Positions 43,883-52,005 of a DNA stretch of 64,000 bases are shown here, in pieces (the stretch's first letter is position 1; every line of letters starts with the position of its first letter). The stretch covers positions 1,302,001 through 1,366,000 of the forward strand of contig NZ_AP023057.1 in assembly GCF_016629565.1 (NCBI RefSeq), read 5' to 3'. The notes under the pieces were generated by a model, which was not told the origin of the DNA, did no database searches, and saw only the letters and a list, made by a program, of their open reading frames with translations. Both the position numbers and the translations under genes were made by a program. The DNA is from Nitratiruptor sp. YY08-10. GTDB lineage: Bacteria; Campylobacterota; Campylobacteria; Campylobacterales; Nitratiruptoraceae.

Positions 43883-45841
43883 ATGCCGAAAATTATCTTC
43901 ATATGCCTTCTTTTTTTTGTTCATCTTTTTGCTTTGGACATCAATGCTTCTTTGGAACAGCAAAACAATCCAAAAGTTTTTGAAACTCTTTTGAAAGATC
44001 TCAATCAATCATCACCAGATTACAAACTGCAGCAAACTCTTATCAAAAAAATCATCGATACACTCCAATCCAAACCGACTCTGGTCCATGAAAAAGATTT
44101 TTCCATAAAAAACGATACACAATTTATCGCTACCTATCAAAAGATTAACGATCTTTTAGCAAAAGCATATGAAAAAAAGGATGCAATAAAGCATCTTAAG
44201 GACCAACTTGACGATATTGAAGAAAACATACAAAAAGATCCTACAAATGTCACGTTAAAACTGGAAAAGATCTATTACAAAAAACTGCTCTTGGCCCATC
44301 AAGCTTTTATCGACGCCGTTTTCAAGCACTATCCCCAGTGGCTCGACAGACTTCTTGCAAAACTGCGATTCATCGATTTCAAGCTTCCACCTAAAAAAGC
44401 GGTAGAAAAAATCGAAAAAAAGATCGCATATTTAGAAAAAAAGATCAAAAAGCTCTCCATTGAAAAAGAGCGCTGGGAAATCTTGGAAAACAGCAACAAA
44501 GTATCGTATCTCCAAAAACTTCTTTTGGCGCAATTCAAAAAGAAAGAGAAACTCATTCACGATTGGCTCAGATTAGAGTTTGAAACGTTTTTTTCCTATT
44601 TGAAAAAGCGCTCTTCAAAAGCACTGCACATATCACAAACGATCAAAAGCTATGTCCAAAAACACTCTTCCAATCCCTATATACCGGTTTCCCTTGATAC
44701 ATCTATGCTGTATATGCTCAACAAACAGATAGGCAACTGGAAAATACAGTTCGCTCAGATCAAAAAGGAGGTCACTCTCTTTGCTACTACCAACACATTT
44801 TTAGGTATGCCTCTGTATAAATTTGCCGAAGGCTTGGGAATTTTCCTGCTTTTTTTGCTTCTTAGAAAAGTCTTTACCTTTTTTGTTCTCAAAATTATCC
44901 ACAAAATCGCCAAACTCACTACAACAACCTTCGATGACAAACTCTTGGAAATTATTGAAGGACCACTCAAGTTTGCTTTCATCATTCTTGGTTTGTACTT
45001 TGCCTTCTTGGTTATGGATATAGAAAATGAAGTTTTCGATAAGACACTTAAATCTTTAATCATTTTTGAAATTTTTTGGATTTTTTACAATATGGTACAT
45101 GTCCTGGATGAAACAATCTATAAATTCGCCAAGCGGTTCGGAAGAGAACTCTATCGTGAAATCGGCGCATTTTTTATAAAAACATTGAAAATTTTCATCC
45201 TTGCCATTGGCTTGGTCTCCATTTTACAGGTTTGGAATATCAACGTCAGTGCATTCTTGGCTTCACTCGGACTTGGTGGTTTGGCATTTGCACTAGCAGC
45301 CAAAGATACGGCAGCCAATCTCTTTGGAGGCCTTAGCATCTTGGCCGATCGAGCTTTAAAAATCGATGATTGGATCAAAGTAGGCGACGTGGAAGGAACG
45401 GTAGAAGATATTGGCCTGCGCACCACAAAAGTAAGAACCTTTGAAAAATCCCTGGTAACCGTTCCAAACCAGATGATTGCCAACAACCCGATAGAAAACT
45501 TTTCAAGGCGCAATATCAGACGCATCAAAATGCGAATAGGCCTTGTCTACTCTACAACACACGAGCAGATGCATAATATTTTAACAGATATTCGAAATAT
45601 GCTAAAATCCCATCCAGGAATTGCAAAAAAAGCTACTTTGCTTGTCAATTTTGACGAATTTGAAGATAGCAGTCTGAGCATCTTCATCTACTGTTTTACC
45701 AATACGGCTGATTGGGCAAAATATTTAGAAATCAAAGAAGATATCAACCTAAAAATCATGGAAATCGTTCAACGAAACGGTAGCGACTTTGCATTTCCGA
45801 GCGAATCGATATACATAGAAAAGATAGCGGAAAAAGAATGA
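43883..45841 (+). CDS. MscS-family mechanosensitive channel with large periplasmic domain
   Basis: Signal peptide, then about 300 mostly helical, Lys-rich residues with coiled-coil stretches (IEKKIAYLEKKIKKLSIEKERWEIL). Several transmembrane helices follow. The pore helix and beta domain are the MscS core: SLGLGGLAFALAAKDTAANLFGGLSILADRALKIDDWIKVGDVEGTVEDIGLRTTKVRTFEKSLVTVPN. The pore helix has the usual Gly/Ala packing. It likely opens at high membrane tension. It overlaps der by four bases. Confidence 0.92.
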   Translation: MPKIIFICLLFFVHLFALDINASLEQQNNPKVFETLLKDLNQSSPDYKLQQTLIKKIIDTLQSKPTLVHEKDFSIKNDTQFIATYQKINDLLAKAYEKKDAIKHLKDQLDDIEENIQKDPTNVTLKLEKIYYKKLLLAHQAFIDAVFKHYPQWLDRLLAKLRFIDFKLPPKKAVEKIEKKIAYLEKKIKKLSIEKERWEILENSNKVSYLQKLLLAQFKKKEKLIHDWLRLEFETFFSYLKKRSSKALHISQTIKSYVQKHSSNPYIPVSLDTSMLYMLNKQIGNWKIQFAQIKKEVTLFATTNTFLGMPLYKFAEGLGIFLLFLLLRKVFTFFVLKIIHKIAKLTTTTFDDKLLEIIEGPLKFAFIILGLYFAFLVMDIENEVFDKTLKSLIIFEIFWIFYNMVHVLDETIYKFAKRFGRELYREIGAFFIKTLKIFILAIGLVSILQVWNINVSAFLASLGLGGLAFALAAKDTAANLFGGLSILADRALKIDDWIKVGDVEGTVEDIGLRTTKVRTFEKSLVTVPNQMIANNPIENFSRRNIRRIKMRIGLVYSTTHEQMHNILTDIRNMLKSHPGIAKKATLLVNFDEFEDSSLSIFIYCFTNTADWAKYLEIKEDINLKIMEIVQRNGSDFAFPSESIYIEKIAEKE

Positions 45842-47223
45842 AAAAAATAGCAATCATAGGAAAACCAAACGTTGGCAAAAGCAGCCTTTTTAATAGAATC
45901 CTCAAGCAGCGTGACGCCATTGTAAGCGAAACGGAAGGCACTACAAGAGACGTAAAAAGGCGTATTGCGCAAATTGGTGAAAAAGAGGCTGAAATTTTGG
46001 ATACTGGGGGAATCGAAGATAGGGATGAGCTGTTTGAAAAGGTGAAGCAAAAAAGCCTTGAAGCTGCCAAAGATGCCGATATCATCCTGTACATGGTTGA
46101 TGGGAAGAAACTCCCTGATGAAGAAGATAAGCAAATTTTTAGATCCTTGCAAAAACTTGGCAAAACAATTGCCCTTGTTGTCAATAAAATAGACAATGAC
46201 AAAGAAGAAGAGAATGTCTGGAATTTTTACGAGTTTGGCACGCAAGAGATTTTCCCTATTTCAGTCAGTCACAATAGAAAAGTAAAAAGACTTCTTGAGT
46301 GGGTGGAAAAGCAGCTTCCTAAAAAAGAGACTATTGAGTTACAAATCGATGAAGAGCCGGATTTTGATGAGCTTTTAGCCATCAATGAGGGAGAAAAAAA
46401 GCAAGAAGAATCGAATGAAATCAATGTAGCGATTCTTGGACGCGTCAATGTTGGAAAAAGTTCTTTGCTAAATGCTTTACTCAAAGAAGAACGTTCTATC
46501 GTGAGTGATATTGCCGGTACAACCATCGATACCATCGATGAAAGTACGATTTATAACGATAAAGTGATCACTTTTATCGATACTGCAGGAATTAGAAGAA
46601 GAGGCAAGATTGTTGGCATCGAAAAGTATGCCCTGAACCGAACCCAGAAGATGCTAGAACGAGCCGATGTGGCACTTTTGGTACTGGATGCGAGTGAAGG
46701 AATAACAGAACAGGACGAAAGAATTGCAGGCTATATCGATAAATATAAACTTGCGTGCATCATCGTTCTCAATAAATGGGATATTGCAAAAAAGAGCTAT
46801 GAAGAAGCTGTCAAAGAGGTTCGCGACAGATTCAAGTTTTTAAGCTATGCACCCATCATTACGCTCAGCGCCAAAACAAGGAAACGGGTAGACAGATTGT
46901 ATGATTTAATTGTAAAAGTCTACCAAAACTACTCCACATGGATTCCAACAGGACAACTCAACCGAGTTATCAAAGAAGCCCAGATTCGCCATCAAATTCC
47001 ATCATACAAAGGAAAACCGGTTAAGATTTTATACGCTACGCAGTATGACACAAAACCACCCAAAATCGCCCTCATTATGAATAGACCGGAGGGTCTGCAT
47101 TTTAGCTACAAACGCTATTTGGCAAATGTTTTGAGAGAGAATTTCGATCTTGAAGGCACCCCGATTATCCTTCGTCCAAGAAAACGGGGTGAACGAGAAG
47201 AATATGAAGAAGAAAGCTACTAA
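45838..47223 (+). CDS. der: Ribosome biogenesis GTPase Der
   Basis: Double GTPase needed for 50S maturation. Domain 1: GKPNVGKSSLFNR (P-loop, about 8-20), DTGGIED and NKID. Domain 2: GRVNVGKSSLLNALL (about 201-215), IVSDIAGTTIDTID, DTAGIRRRG and NKWD. A KH-like C-terminal domain (KILYATQYDTKPPKIALIMNRPEGLHFSYKRYLAN) follows. Length 461 is normal. Confidence 0.98.
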   Translation: MKKIAIIGKPNVGKSSLFNRILKQRDAIVSETEGTTRDVKRRIAQIGEKEAEILDTGGIEDRDELFEKVKQKSLEAAKDADIILYMVDGKKLPDEEDKQIFRSLQKLGKTIALVVNKIDNDKEEENVWNFYEFGTQEIFPISVSHNRKVKRLLEWVEKQLPKKETIELQIDEEPDFDELLAINEGEKKQEESNEINVAILGRVNVGKSSLLNALLKEERSIVSDIAGTTIDTIDESTIYNDKVITFIDTAGIRRRGKIVGIEKYALNRTQKMLERADVALLVLDASEGITEQDERIAGYIDKYKLACIIVLNKWDIAKKSYEEAVKEVRDRFKFLSYAPIITLSAKTRKRVDRLYDLIVKVYQNYSTWIPTGQLNRVIKEAQIRHQIPSYKGKPVKILYATQYDTKPPKIALIMNRPEGLHFSYKRYLANVLRENFDLEGTPIILRPRKRGEREEYEEESY

Positions 47224-47234
47224 AGGAGACTATT

Positions 47235-48227
47235 TTGCGAATTGTCAGTGGAATGAGACCGACTGGGAAACTGCACCTCGGACACTATCTAGGTGTTTTA
47301 AAAAACTGGGTAAAATTGCAAAAGAAAAATGAATGTTTCTTTTTTGTTGCAGATTGGCATGCCCTTTCTACCAGTTATGAGGATAAATTGAATCTAAAAC
47401 ATTTAAGTATAGAACTGGTAAGAGACTGGATAGCAGCTGGGATCGACCCGCAAAAAAGCATTATCTTTATCCAAAGTGCAATCAAAGAACATGCTGAGCT
47501 GTATGTACTGCTCAATATGATCACACCCCTTGGATGGCTAGAGCGAAATCCAACCTACAAAGACCAACTTGCCCAGATCAAAAACAAAGATATTCATACA
47601 GCAGGATTTTTGACCTACCCAGTTCTACAAACGGCAGATATCATCCTTTATGATGCCCAGGCGGTTCCCATCGGAGAGGATCAAAGACCACATCTTGAAA
47701 TCGCTAGAGAAATCGTACGACGTTTTCATCACCTTTTTGAATGTAAGGTTTTTACTGAACCAAAAGAGCTTTTAAGCCCTACTCCAAGACTCCCTGGACT
47801 TGATGGCAGAAAAATGAGCAAAAGCTACAATAACGCCATCTTTTTAAGCGATACACCAGATGAAGTATGGAGCAAACTAAGAGTTGCAAAAACTGATCCA
47901 CAACGAGTCAAACGAACTGACCCAGGAAATCCTGAAGTCTGCCTCATTTACGATTATCATAAAGCCTTCAGCGATGAAGAAACGATAAAAAAAGTGGAAG
48001 AAGGGTGCAAAACTGCAGGTATTGGCTGCGTGGAGTGCAAAAAATGGTGCGCTGCAGCGATCGAAAAGGTACTAGAACCGATGCGCGAGCGAAGGGAGAG
48101 TATCAGTGATGAAGATATCGCTATAATACTTCAAAAAGGTGAGCAAAAAGCCAAAGAAGAAGCAGCAAAAAAGATGCAAGCAGTCAACAAAGCTATTTTT
48201 GAGGTACGTTGTGAACAAAATAGTTAA
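47235..48227 (+). CDS. trpS: Tryptophanyl-tRNA synthetase
   Basis: Class I synthetase charging tRNA-Trp. SGMRPTGKLHLGHYLGVLKNW holds the HxGH box (HLGH), VLQTADIILYDAQAVPIGEDQRPHLEIAREI binds Trp and GRKMSKSYNN is the KMSKS loop. Two Cys (GIGCVECKKWC) near the C-terminus recall iron- or zinc-binding Cys seen in some TrpRS. It starts with TTG after AAAGGAG. The 3' end overlaps the following nucleotidyltransferase gene by 17 bases. Confidence 0.97.
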   Translation: MRIVSGMRPTGKLHLGHYLGVLKNWVKLQKKNECFFFVADWHALSTSYEDKLNLKHLSIELVRDWIAAGIDPQKSIIFIQSAIKEHAELYVLLNMITPLGWLERNPTYKDQLAQIKNKDIHTAGFLTYPVLQTADIILYDAQAVPIGEDQRPHLEIAREIVRRFHHLFECKVFTEPKELLSPTPRLPGLDGRKMSKSYNNAIFLSDTPDEVWSKLRVAKTDPQRVKRTDPGNPEVCLIYDYHKAFSDEETIKKVEEGCKTAGIGCVECKKWCAAAIEKVLEPMRERRESISDEDIAIILQKGEQKAKEEAAKKMQAVNKAIFEVRCEQNS

Positions 48228-48555
48228 ACAAATTGTACAAAGATTACAAAAGGATACCGTACTAATCATCCTTTTTGGTTCATACGCAACCAACACTCAA
48301 CATTCACATAGCGATATTGATCTTTATATCGTAACAAATGATAAACAATTTCCAACAACTTGGCAGGAAAAAAGTAAGATATATTTGCAAGTTGCCAAGA
48401 AAGTAAGCGATCTTCAAAAAATTGTTCCAATAGATCTGATTGTCCATACACAACCAATGTATAAAAAATTTGTCGAACTTCAAAGCTCTTTTAGCAAAAA
48501 AATATTGAATGAAGGCATTGTTTTATGGGACAAAATGTCGCTCAGGAATGGCTAA
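48211..48555 (+). CDS. Minimal nucleotidyltransferase (MNT-type), partner of the HEPN gene
   Basis: A 114-residue polymerase-beta-like domain. Gly23-Ser24 and Asp35, Asp37 in FGSYATNTQHSHSDIDLYIV give the GSx10DxD motif, and IVPIDLIVHT has the third acidic residue. I start at the GTG inside the trpS end; the frame is open further upstream only within trpS. It overlaps the HEPN gene by 31 bases. Such pairs behave as toxin-antitoxin or nucleotide-transfer modules, the transferase being the likely antitoxin. Confidence 0.8.
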   Translation: MNKIVKQIVQRLQKDTVLIILFGSYATNTQHSHSDIDLYIVTNDKQFPTTWQEKSKIYLQVAKKVSDLQKIVPIDLIVHTQPMYKKFVELQSSFSKKILNEGIVLWDKMSLRNG

Positions 48556-48908
48556 ATGCTGCACAAGATGATATCTTAGTGATAGAAGAGATCATCAGCA
48601 ATCCACATTTAACTCATATGGTGGCATTCCATGCACAACAAGCTATCGAAAAGTGTCTCAAGGCTTATTTAGAAGCGAAAAAAATGGAAGTCCCTAAAAT
48701 ACATAAACTTGAAACTCTTTTCCAAAGAACTGATATACCCTATGACCAAGAGACAATAGAACTTTTAGACGCATTATACATAGAAGCTAGATATCCAGGA
48801 GATCTGGGACTATTGCCTACCGGAAAACCATCTTTGGAAGAAGCAAAAAGATTTTATCAGTATGCTAAAAATACCCTTCAAACAATTTCACAAAGGATTC
48901 ATTCATGA
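48525..48908 (+). CDS. HEPN-domain protein (PF05168-like)
   Basis: 127 residues, all-helical. WLNAAQDDILVIEEI, HMVAFHAQQAIEKCLKAYLEAKKMEVPKIHKLETLF and DALYIEARYPGD are the three conserved blocks of the classical HEPN family found with MNT enzymes. This is a different branch from the HepT at 40112. No RxxxxH RNase motif is seen after ARYP, as in many proteins of this branch, so RNase activity is uncertain. It overlaps the DUF190 gene by four bases. Confidence 0.82.
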   Translation: MGQNVAQEWLNAAQDDILVIEEIISNPHLTHMVAFHAQQAIEKCLKAYLEAKKMEVPKIHKLETLFQRTDIPYDQETIELLDALYIEARYPGDLGLLPTGKPSLEEAKRFYQYAKNTLQTISQRIHS

Positions 48909-49252
48909 AGCGCTATCTTGGAAACAGAAAAGTACTGAAAATCTACATCGATAATGATGACAGACTTGACGGAAAGCCTTTATGGGAAATGCTCCTTAAA
49001 GATGCCAAAGAGTATGGCCTTGCCGGTGCCACGGTGTATAAAGCAGCAGCTGGAATGGGAGCACATAGTGAACTCCACTCTTTCAATGTCTGGAGTATGA
49101 GCCAAACTCTTCCGTTGATCATCGAATGTATCGATACAGAAGCGAAAATAAGAGGTTTTTTGACTTCGATAGAGCCTCATTTGCAAGAAGCACTCGTCAC
49201 GCTGCAAGATGTAGAAGTGCTTCTTTATAAACATCCAAAGTTTGAGCAATGA
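48905..49252 (+). CDS. DUF190 family protein
   Basis: A 115-residue DUF190 protein. KVLKIYIDNDDRLDGKPLWEMLLKDAKEYGLAGATVYKAAAGMGAHSELHS is diagnostic, followed by LPLIIECIDTEAKIRGFL. The family has a PII-like fold and commonly lies next to crcB, as here (four-base overlap), which suggests a role in controlling or supporting the fluoride channel. That link is from neighbourhood conservation, not from known biochemistry. Confidence 0.9.
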   Translation: MKRYLGNRKVLKIYIDNDDRLDGKPLWEMLLKDAKEYGLAGATVYKAAAGMGAHSELHSFNVWSMSQTLPLIIECIDTEAKIRGFLTSIEPHLQEALVTLQDVEVLLYKHPKFEQ

Positions 49253-49635
49253 ACTTCTCAGTCATTTTTGCGGTGGGCATAGGAGGCTTTTTTGGAGCAA
49301 TTTCCAGGTTTCTCATTGCCACCTGGATGCAAAAAATCACCCATTCTCTTTTTCCAGTTGGCACCCTTACTGTCAATGTTCTCGGAAGTTTTATCATCGG
49401 TTTTTTGTATATGTACTTTGAACAATCCATCAATCCGCTCTATAAAGCAATGCTCATCACTGGATTTTTAGGAGCACTAACAACATTTAGTACCTTTAGT
49501 TTAGAAACCTTTTTGATGATCCAAGATGGGCTATGGATTAGGGCTTTACTCAATATTCTTTTAAATGTAACATTGACAATATCAAGTACATTTGCTGCTA
49601 TAATACTTTTCAAAAAAATATACGGAGGATTGTAA
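49249..49635 (+). CDS. crcB: Fluoride channel CrcB/Fluc
   Basis: Small four-helix membrane protein that forms a dual-topology dimer and lets fluoride leave the cell. GGFFGAISRFLIATWM, FPVGTLTVNVLGSFIIGFLYM and GFLGALTTFSTFSLETFLMI match the family closely, including the Asn and the Phe/Ser/Thr track of the pore. 128 residues is normal. No fluoride riboswitch is visible; the gene is inside an operon. Confidence 0.95.
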   Translation: MNFSVIFAVGIGGFFGAISRFLIATWMQKITHSLFPVGTLTVNVLGSFIIGFLYMYFEQSINPLYKAMLITGFLGALTTFSTFSLETFLMIQDGLWIRALLNILLNVTLTISSTFAAIILFKKIYGGL

Positions 49636-49865
49636 TGTATAAAATCGTTATGGATAAGATGTGTGGATGTGCGAAAAAAGATGAGACGTTACATGAAAAG
49701 TGGCTTGATAAGAGCTTTGCGACAAAAGAGGAAGCTGAGTTAGAAGCGCTGAGACTTGCAAATCACGCCAATGCCAACTGGTGCAAAAAGCACAGATTTT
49801 ATGCCTATGAAGAGGGAGATGAGATTAGAATCTCAGTGGAGATGAGCTGTCCCAAAGAGATTTGA
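49635..49865 (+). CDS. Small Cys-containing protein of unknown family
   Basis: 76 residues, acidic and soluble. Cys10 and Cys12 in KMCGCAKK, Cys50 in NWCKKH and Cys72 in MSCPKE could form a small metal site. The middle is a Glu/Ala-rich helix (EEAELEALRLANHANA). I do not recognise the family. It overlaps crcB by one base (TAATG) and the amidoligase by one base (TGATG), so it is expressed with both. It may be a partner or substrate of the amidoligase, which is a guess from position. Confidence 0.7.
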   Translation: MYKIVMDKMCGCAKKDETLHEKWLDKSFATKEEAELEALRLANHANANWCKKHRFYAYEEGDEIRISVEMSCPKEI

Positions 49866-50833
49866 TGTTTCAACTGCCTCCCATTGTAAAAACATCTGAT
49901 GGAAATATCAGAAGAGCCGGGTTTGAGATTGAATATACCGGTCTCAAACCGGTCCAAACGGCACACATCATCCAAAAGCTTTTTGACGGTAAAATAGAGG
50001 TAATCGATGAATATGAAACCCGTATCAAAGAGACAAAATTTGGCAACTTTTCTATCTATCTCGATTCTATCTATTTGAGAAAAACAAGCAGTCACTATCT
50101 TTTCAAAGATTTCGATCTTTTCAAAGAGTTGATCTATTCCCTTTCAGAATTGGTCATTCCTTATGAAATTGTTACTCCTCCTATCCCTTTTGACAAGTTA
50201 CGTTCTATGGAAGAGCTCAAAGAGTCTCTTCGAAAGAACGGGGCATTAGGAACGAGTGCCTCCGCACTCTATGCTTTTGGCATGCATATCAATATCGAAA
50301 CACCCTCTTTTGAAGTGGTATCCATTTTAAACATTTTACGAAGTTTTGTTTTGCTTCAAGATTACATCATGCAAACAATCGATGTAGATCTGACCAGAAA
50401 ACTTACCTGGTTTATCGAGCCGTTTGACAAAGAGTATATCGATCTTATTCTTGATTTTGCATACAATCCCTCTTTAGAAGAATTTATCCAAGATTACATC
50501 TTCTACAATCCTACAAGAAATAGAGCTTTGGATCTTTTGCCGCTGCTTGTATATATCAATCCTGATATCAAAAAGCAGCTTCCTGAACAAAAGCTGGATC
50601 CAAGACCCGCTTTTCACTACCGTTTGCCCAATTCAAAAGTAGATGAACCGAACTGGAGTATTGCATTTGAGTTCAATCAGTGGAGTCTTGTGGAAAATGT
50701 AGCATTTGAAAAACAAAAATTGTATGATCTGATGCACGAATATTGGGAGTTTCAACACACACCACTGTGGTTTATTACAGATCTATGGATTGAGAAAGTA
50801 CGAAATTGGCTCGCAAAAAACAGATTGTCGTAA
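49865..50833 (+). CDS. Amidoligase-family (COOH-NH2 ligase) enzyme
   Basis: The opening IRRAGFEIEYTGL is the signature of the Amidoligase_2 family, which has a glutamine-synthetase-like fold: the two Glu bind metal and ATP. ASALYAFGMHINIETPS continues the pattern, and FNQWSLVENVAFEKQK is near the end. 322 residues fits. Such enzymes make peptide or amide bonds on unknown substrates and are known to neighbour class I amidotransferase-like hydrolases, exactly as here. The ATG shares a base with the preceding stop and is preferred over the TTG one codon upstream. Confidence 0.8.
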   Translation: MFQLPPIVKTSDGNIRRAGFEIEYTGLKPVQTAHIIQKLFDGKIEVIDEYETRIKETKFGNFSIYLDSIYLRKTSSHYLFKDFDLFKELIYSLSELVIPYEIVTPPIPFDKLRSMEELKESLRKNGALGTSASALYAFGMHINIETPSFEVVSILNILRSFVLLQDYIMQTIDVDLTRKLTWFIEPFDKEYIDLILDFAYNPSLEEFIQDYIFYNPTRNRALDLLPLLVYINPDIKKQLPEQKLDPRPAFHYRLPNSKVDEPNWSIAFEFNQWSLVENVAFEKQKLYDLMHEYWEFQHTPLWFITDLWIEKVRNWLAKNRLS

Positions 50834-51459
50834 CAGGAAGCAGATATAAAAACCGAAACAGCTGGCTTTTTATCCATTTTTTACTCAAACTCTTCCATGC
50901 AAAACCAATCTTTATCCATCCAGATAGTACTCTACCAAAAGATTTCGATGCTCTATTGATTGGCGGCGGAACGGATATCTGCCCAAAAGAGTACGGCCTT
51001 CACCAAGAATGGCCATGTGAAGAAAAAAGAGACAAAATAGAACTGGAGCTGTTTCACCAGGCCTTTGATAAAAAGCTACCAATCTTTGGAATATGTAGAG
51101 GAATGCAACTCATCAATGTCGCGCTGGGAGGTTCGCTTCATCCAAATGTTGAGGACCTGGATCTAGAGTATCAACACCCTTATACACCATTTCCTTTACA
51201 AACTATCACGATACTTCCTCATACAAAACTCTATTCCATTCTACAAACCTCCACTATAAAAGCCAATGCTTTGCATCATCAGGCCATCAACGTCCTTGGC
51301 AAGGATCTTCGTATAGCTGCAAAAGATCGAAACGGCATCATCCAAGCAATTGAGCATGAAAAACTTCCGATTTTAGGAATACAGTGGCATCCAGAATATC
51401 TTCCTTATATGCATCCACATAGAAAGTTTTTTAAGTATATTGTTAATACTTTAAAATAA
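50806..51459 (+). CDS. Class I glutamine amidotransferase-like hydrolase (PuuD/C26-type)
   Basis: The family includes gamma-glutamyl-GABA hydrolase. LLIGGGTDICPKEYG opens the domain, FGICRGMQLINVALGGSL has the nucleophile Cys97, and GIQWHPEYLP has the catalytic His195 and Glu197. Length 217 fits. The TTG start lies 28 bases inside the amidoligase gene, a strongly coupled arrangement. It may remove or recycle the gamma-glutamyl product made by the amidoligase; the substrate is unknown. Confidence 0.85.
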   Translation: MARKKQIVVTGSRYKNRNSWLFIHFLLKLFHAKPIFIHPDSTLPKDFDALLIGGGTDICPKEYGLHQEWPCEEKRDKIELELFHQAFDKKLPIFGICRGMQLINVALGGSLHPNVEDLDLEYQHPYTPFPLQTITILPHTKLYSILQTSTIKANALHHQAINVLGKDLRIAAKDRNGIIQAIEHEKLPILGIQWHPEYLPYMHPHRKFFKYIVNTLK

Positions 51460-51490
51460 AGACTATCAATGTACAATTTTTGCCTATTTT

Positions 51491-51877
51491 TTACTTCACT
51501 ATCTTTTCAATCAAAGCTATAAAATTTGGATTAAACAGAGTCAATGCGAATATCGATATACCTATAAGTACTTTTAAAAGCAGAGTGTTTTGTCTAATCT
51601 CGGCACGAACTTCATTGATCTCGGCCCGGACTTCATTAATCTCAGCTCTGACCTCATTAATCTCCGCTCGAACAAACTCTTTTGTAGCAAGTTCATTTCT
51701 TAATTCATTATAGAGTTCAGCCTTAAGACTCTCTTTTTTTTGTGTTATCTCTTTTTGACTTTCTTGTTGGATAATATCTAAAAACTTCTCGATGGTATTG
51801 ACTAACTTTTCTGCACTCTCTTTTCCCACATTTTTCGCTAACTCCTCAAAAAGCTCTCTTGGTATAGTGTAGTGCAT
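51491..51877 (-). CDS. Coiled-coil protein with C-terminal membrane anchor and heptad repeat
   Basis: 128 residues. A Lys/Glu-rich helical N-terminus (ELFEELAKNVGKESAEKLVNTIEKFLD) is followed by RAEINEV repeated three and a half times in exact 7-residue steps. A single hydrophobic helix (LLLKVLIGISIFALTLF) ends the protein. This layout resembles DUF1640-type coiled-coil proteins. It stands alone, convergent with the amidotransferase gene and divergent from serS. Function unknown. Confidence 0.65.
   Translation of the reverse strand: MHYTIPRELFEELAKNVGKESAEKLVNTIEKFLDIIQQESQKEITQKKESLKAELYNELRNELATKEFVRAEINEVRAEINEVRAEINEVRAEIRQNTLLLKVLIGISIFALTLFNPNFIALIEKIVK
51596..51670 (-). repeat. Tandem 21-bp coding repeat (RAEINEV heptads)
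   Basis: Three full 21-base units plus a 12-base partial unit lie end to end. Units differ mostly at third codon positions (CGA/AGA/CGG/CGT for Arg; GAG/GAA), so the peptide is conserved while the DNA has drifted. The unit equals one coiled-coil heptad, so unit number can change without breaking the coil. Confidence 0.85.
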
Positions 51878-51974
51878 TTTTGCCTCTTTTAAGATAATTT
51901 CAATTTATTATAGCAAAATCAAAATTCTGAATTTTTTATGATTCTAGTTCAAACCTTTAAAAGCATATTTGCAC

Positions 51975-51980
51975 TATAAT
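51975..51980 (+). promoter_or_regulatory. -10 element before serS
   Basis: A consensus TATAAT lies 25 bases before the serS start, in AT-rich DNA between divergent genes. GGAGG follows as the ribosome site. No clear -35 box. Confidence 0.5.
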
Positions 51981-52005
51981 TACAAAAACAGTTTTGGAGG
52001 CGATT

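Noticed and set aside
43832-44008. Longer N-terminus of the DUF3108-like protein
   Set aside because: The added 59 residues are Lys/Phe-rich and would hide a good signal peptide, and they overlap the divergent mscS gene start.
51596-51670. CRISPR-like short tandem repeat
   Set aside because: Units are contiguous without spacers, in frame with a coding region, and vary at third codon positions. It is a coiled-coil heptad repeat.
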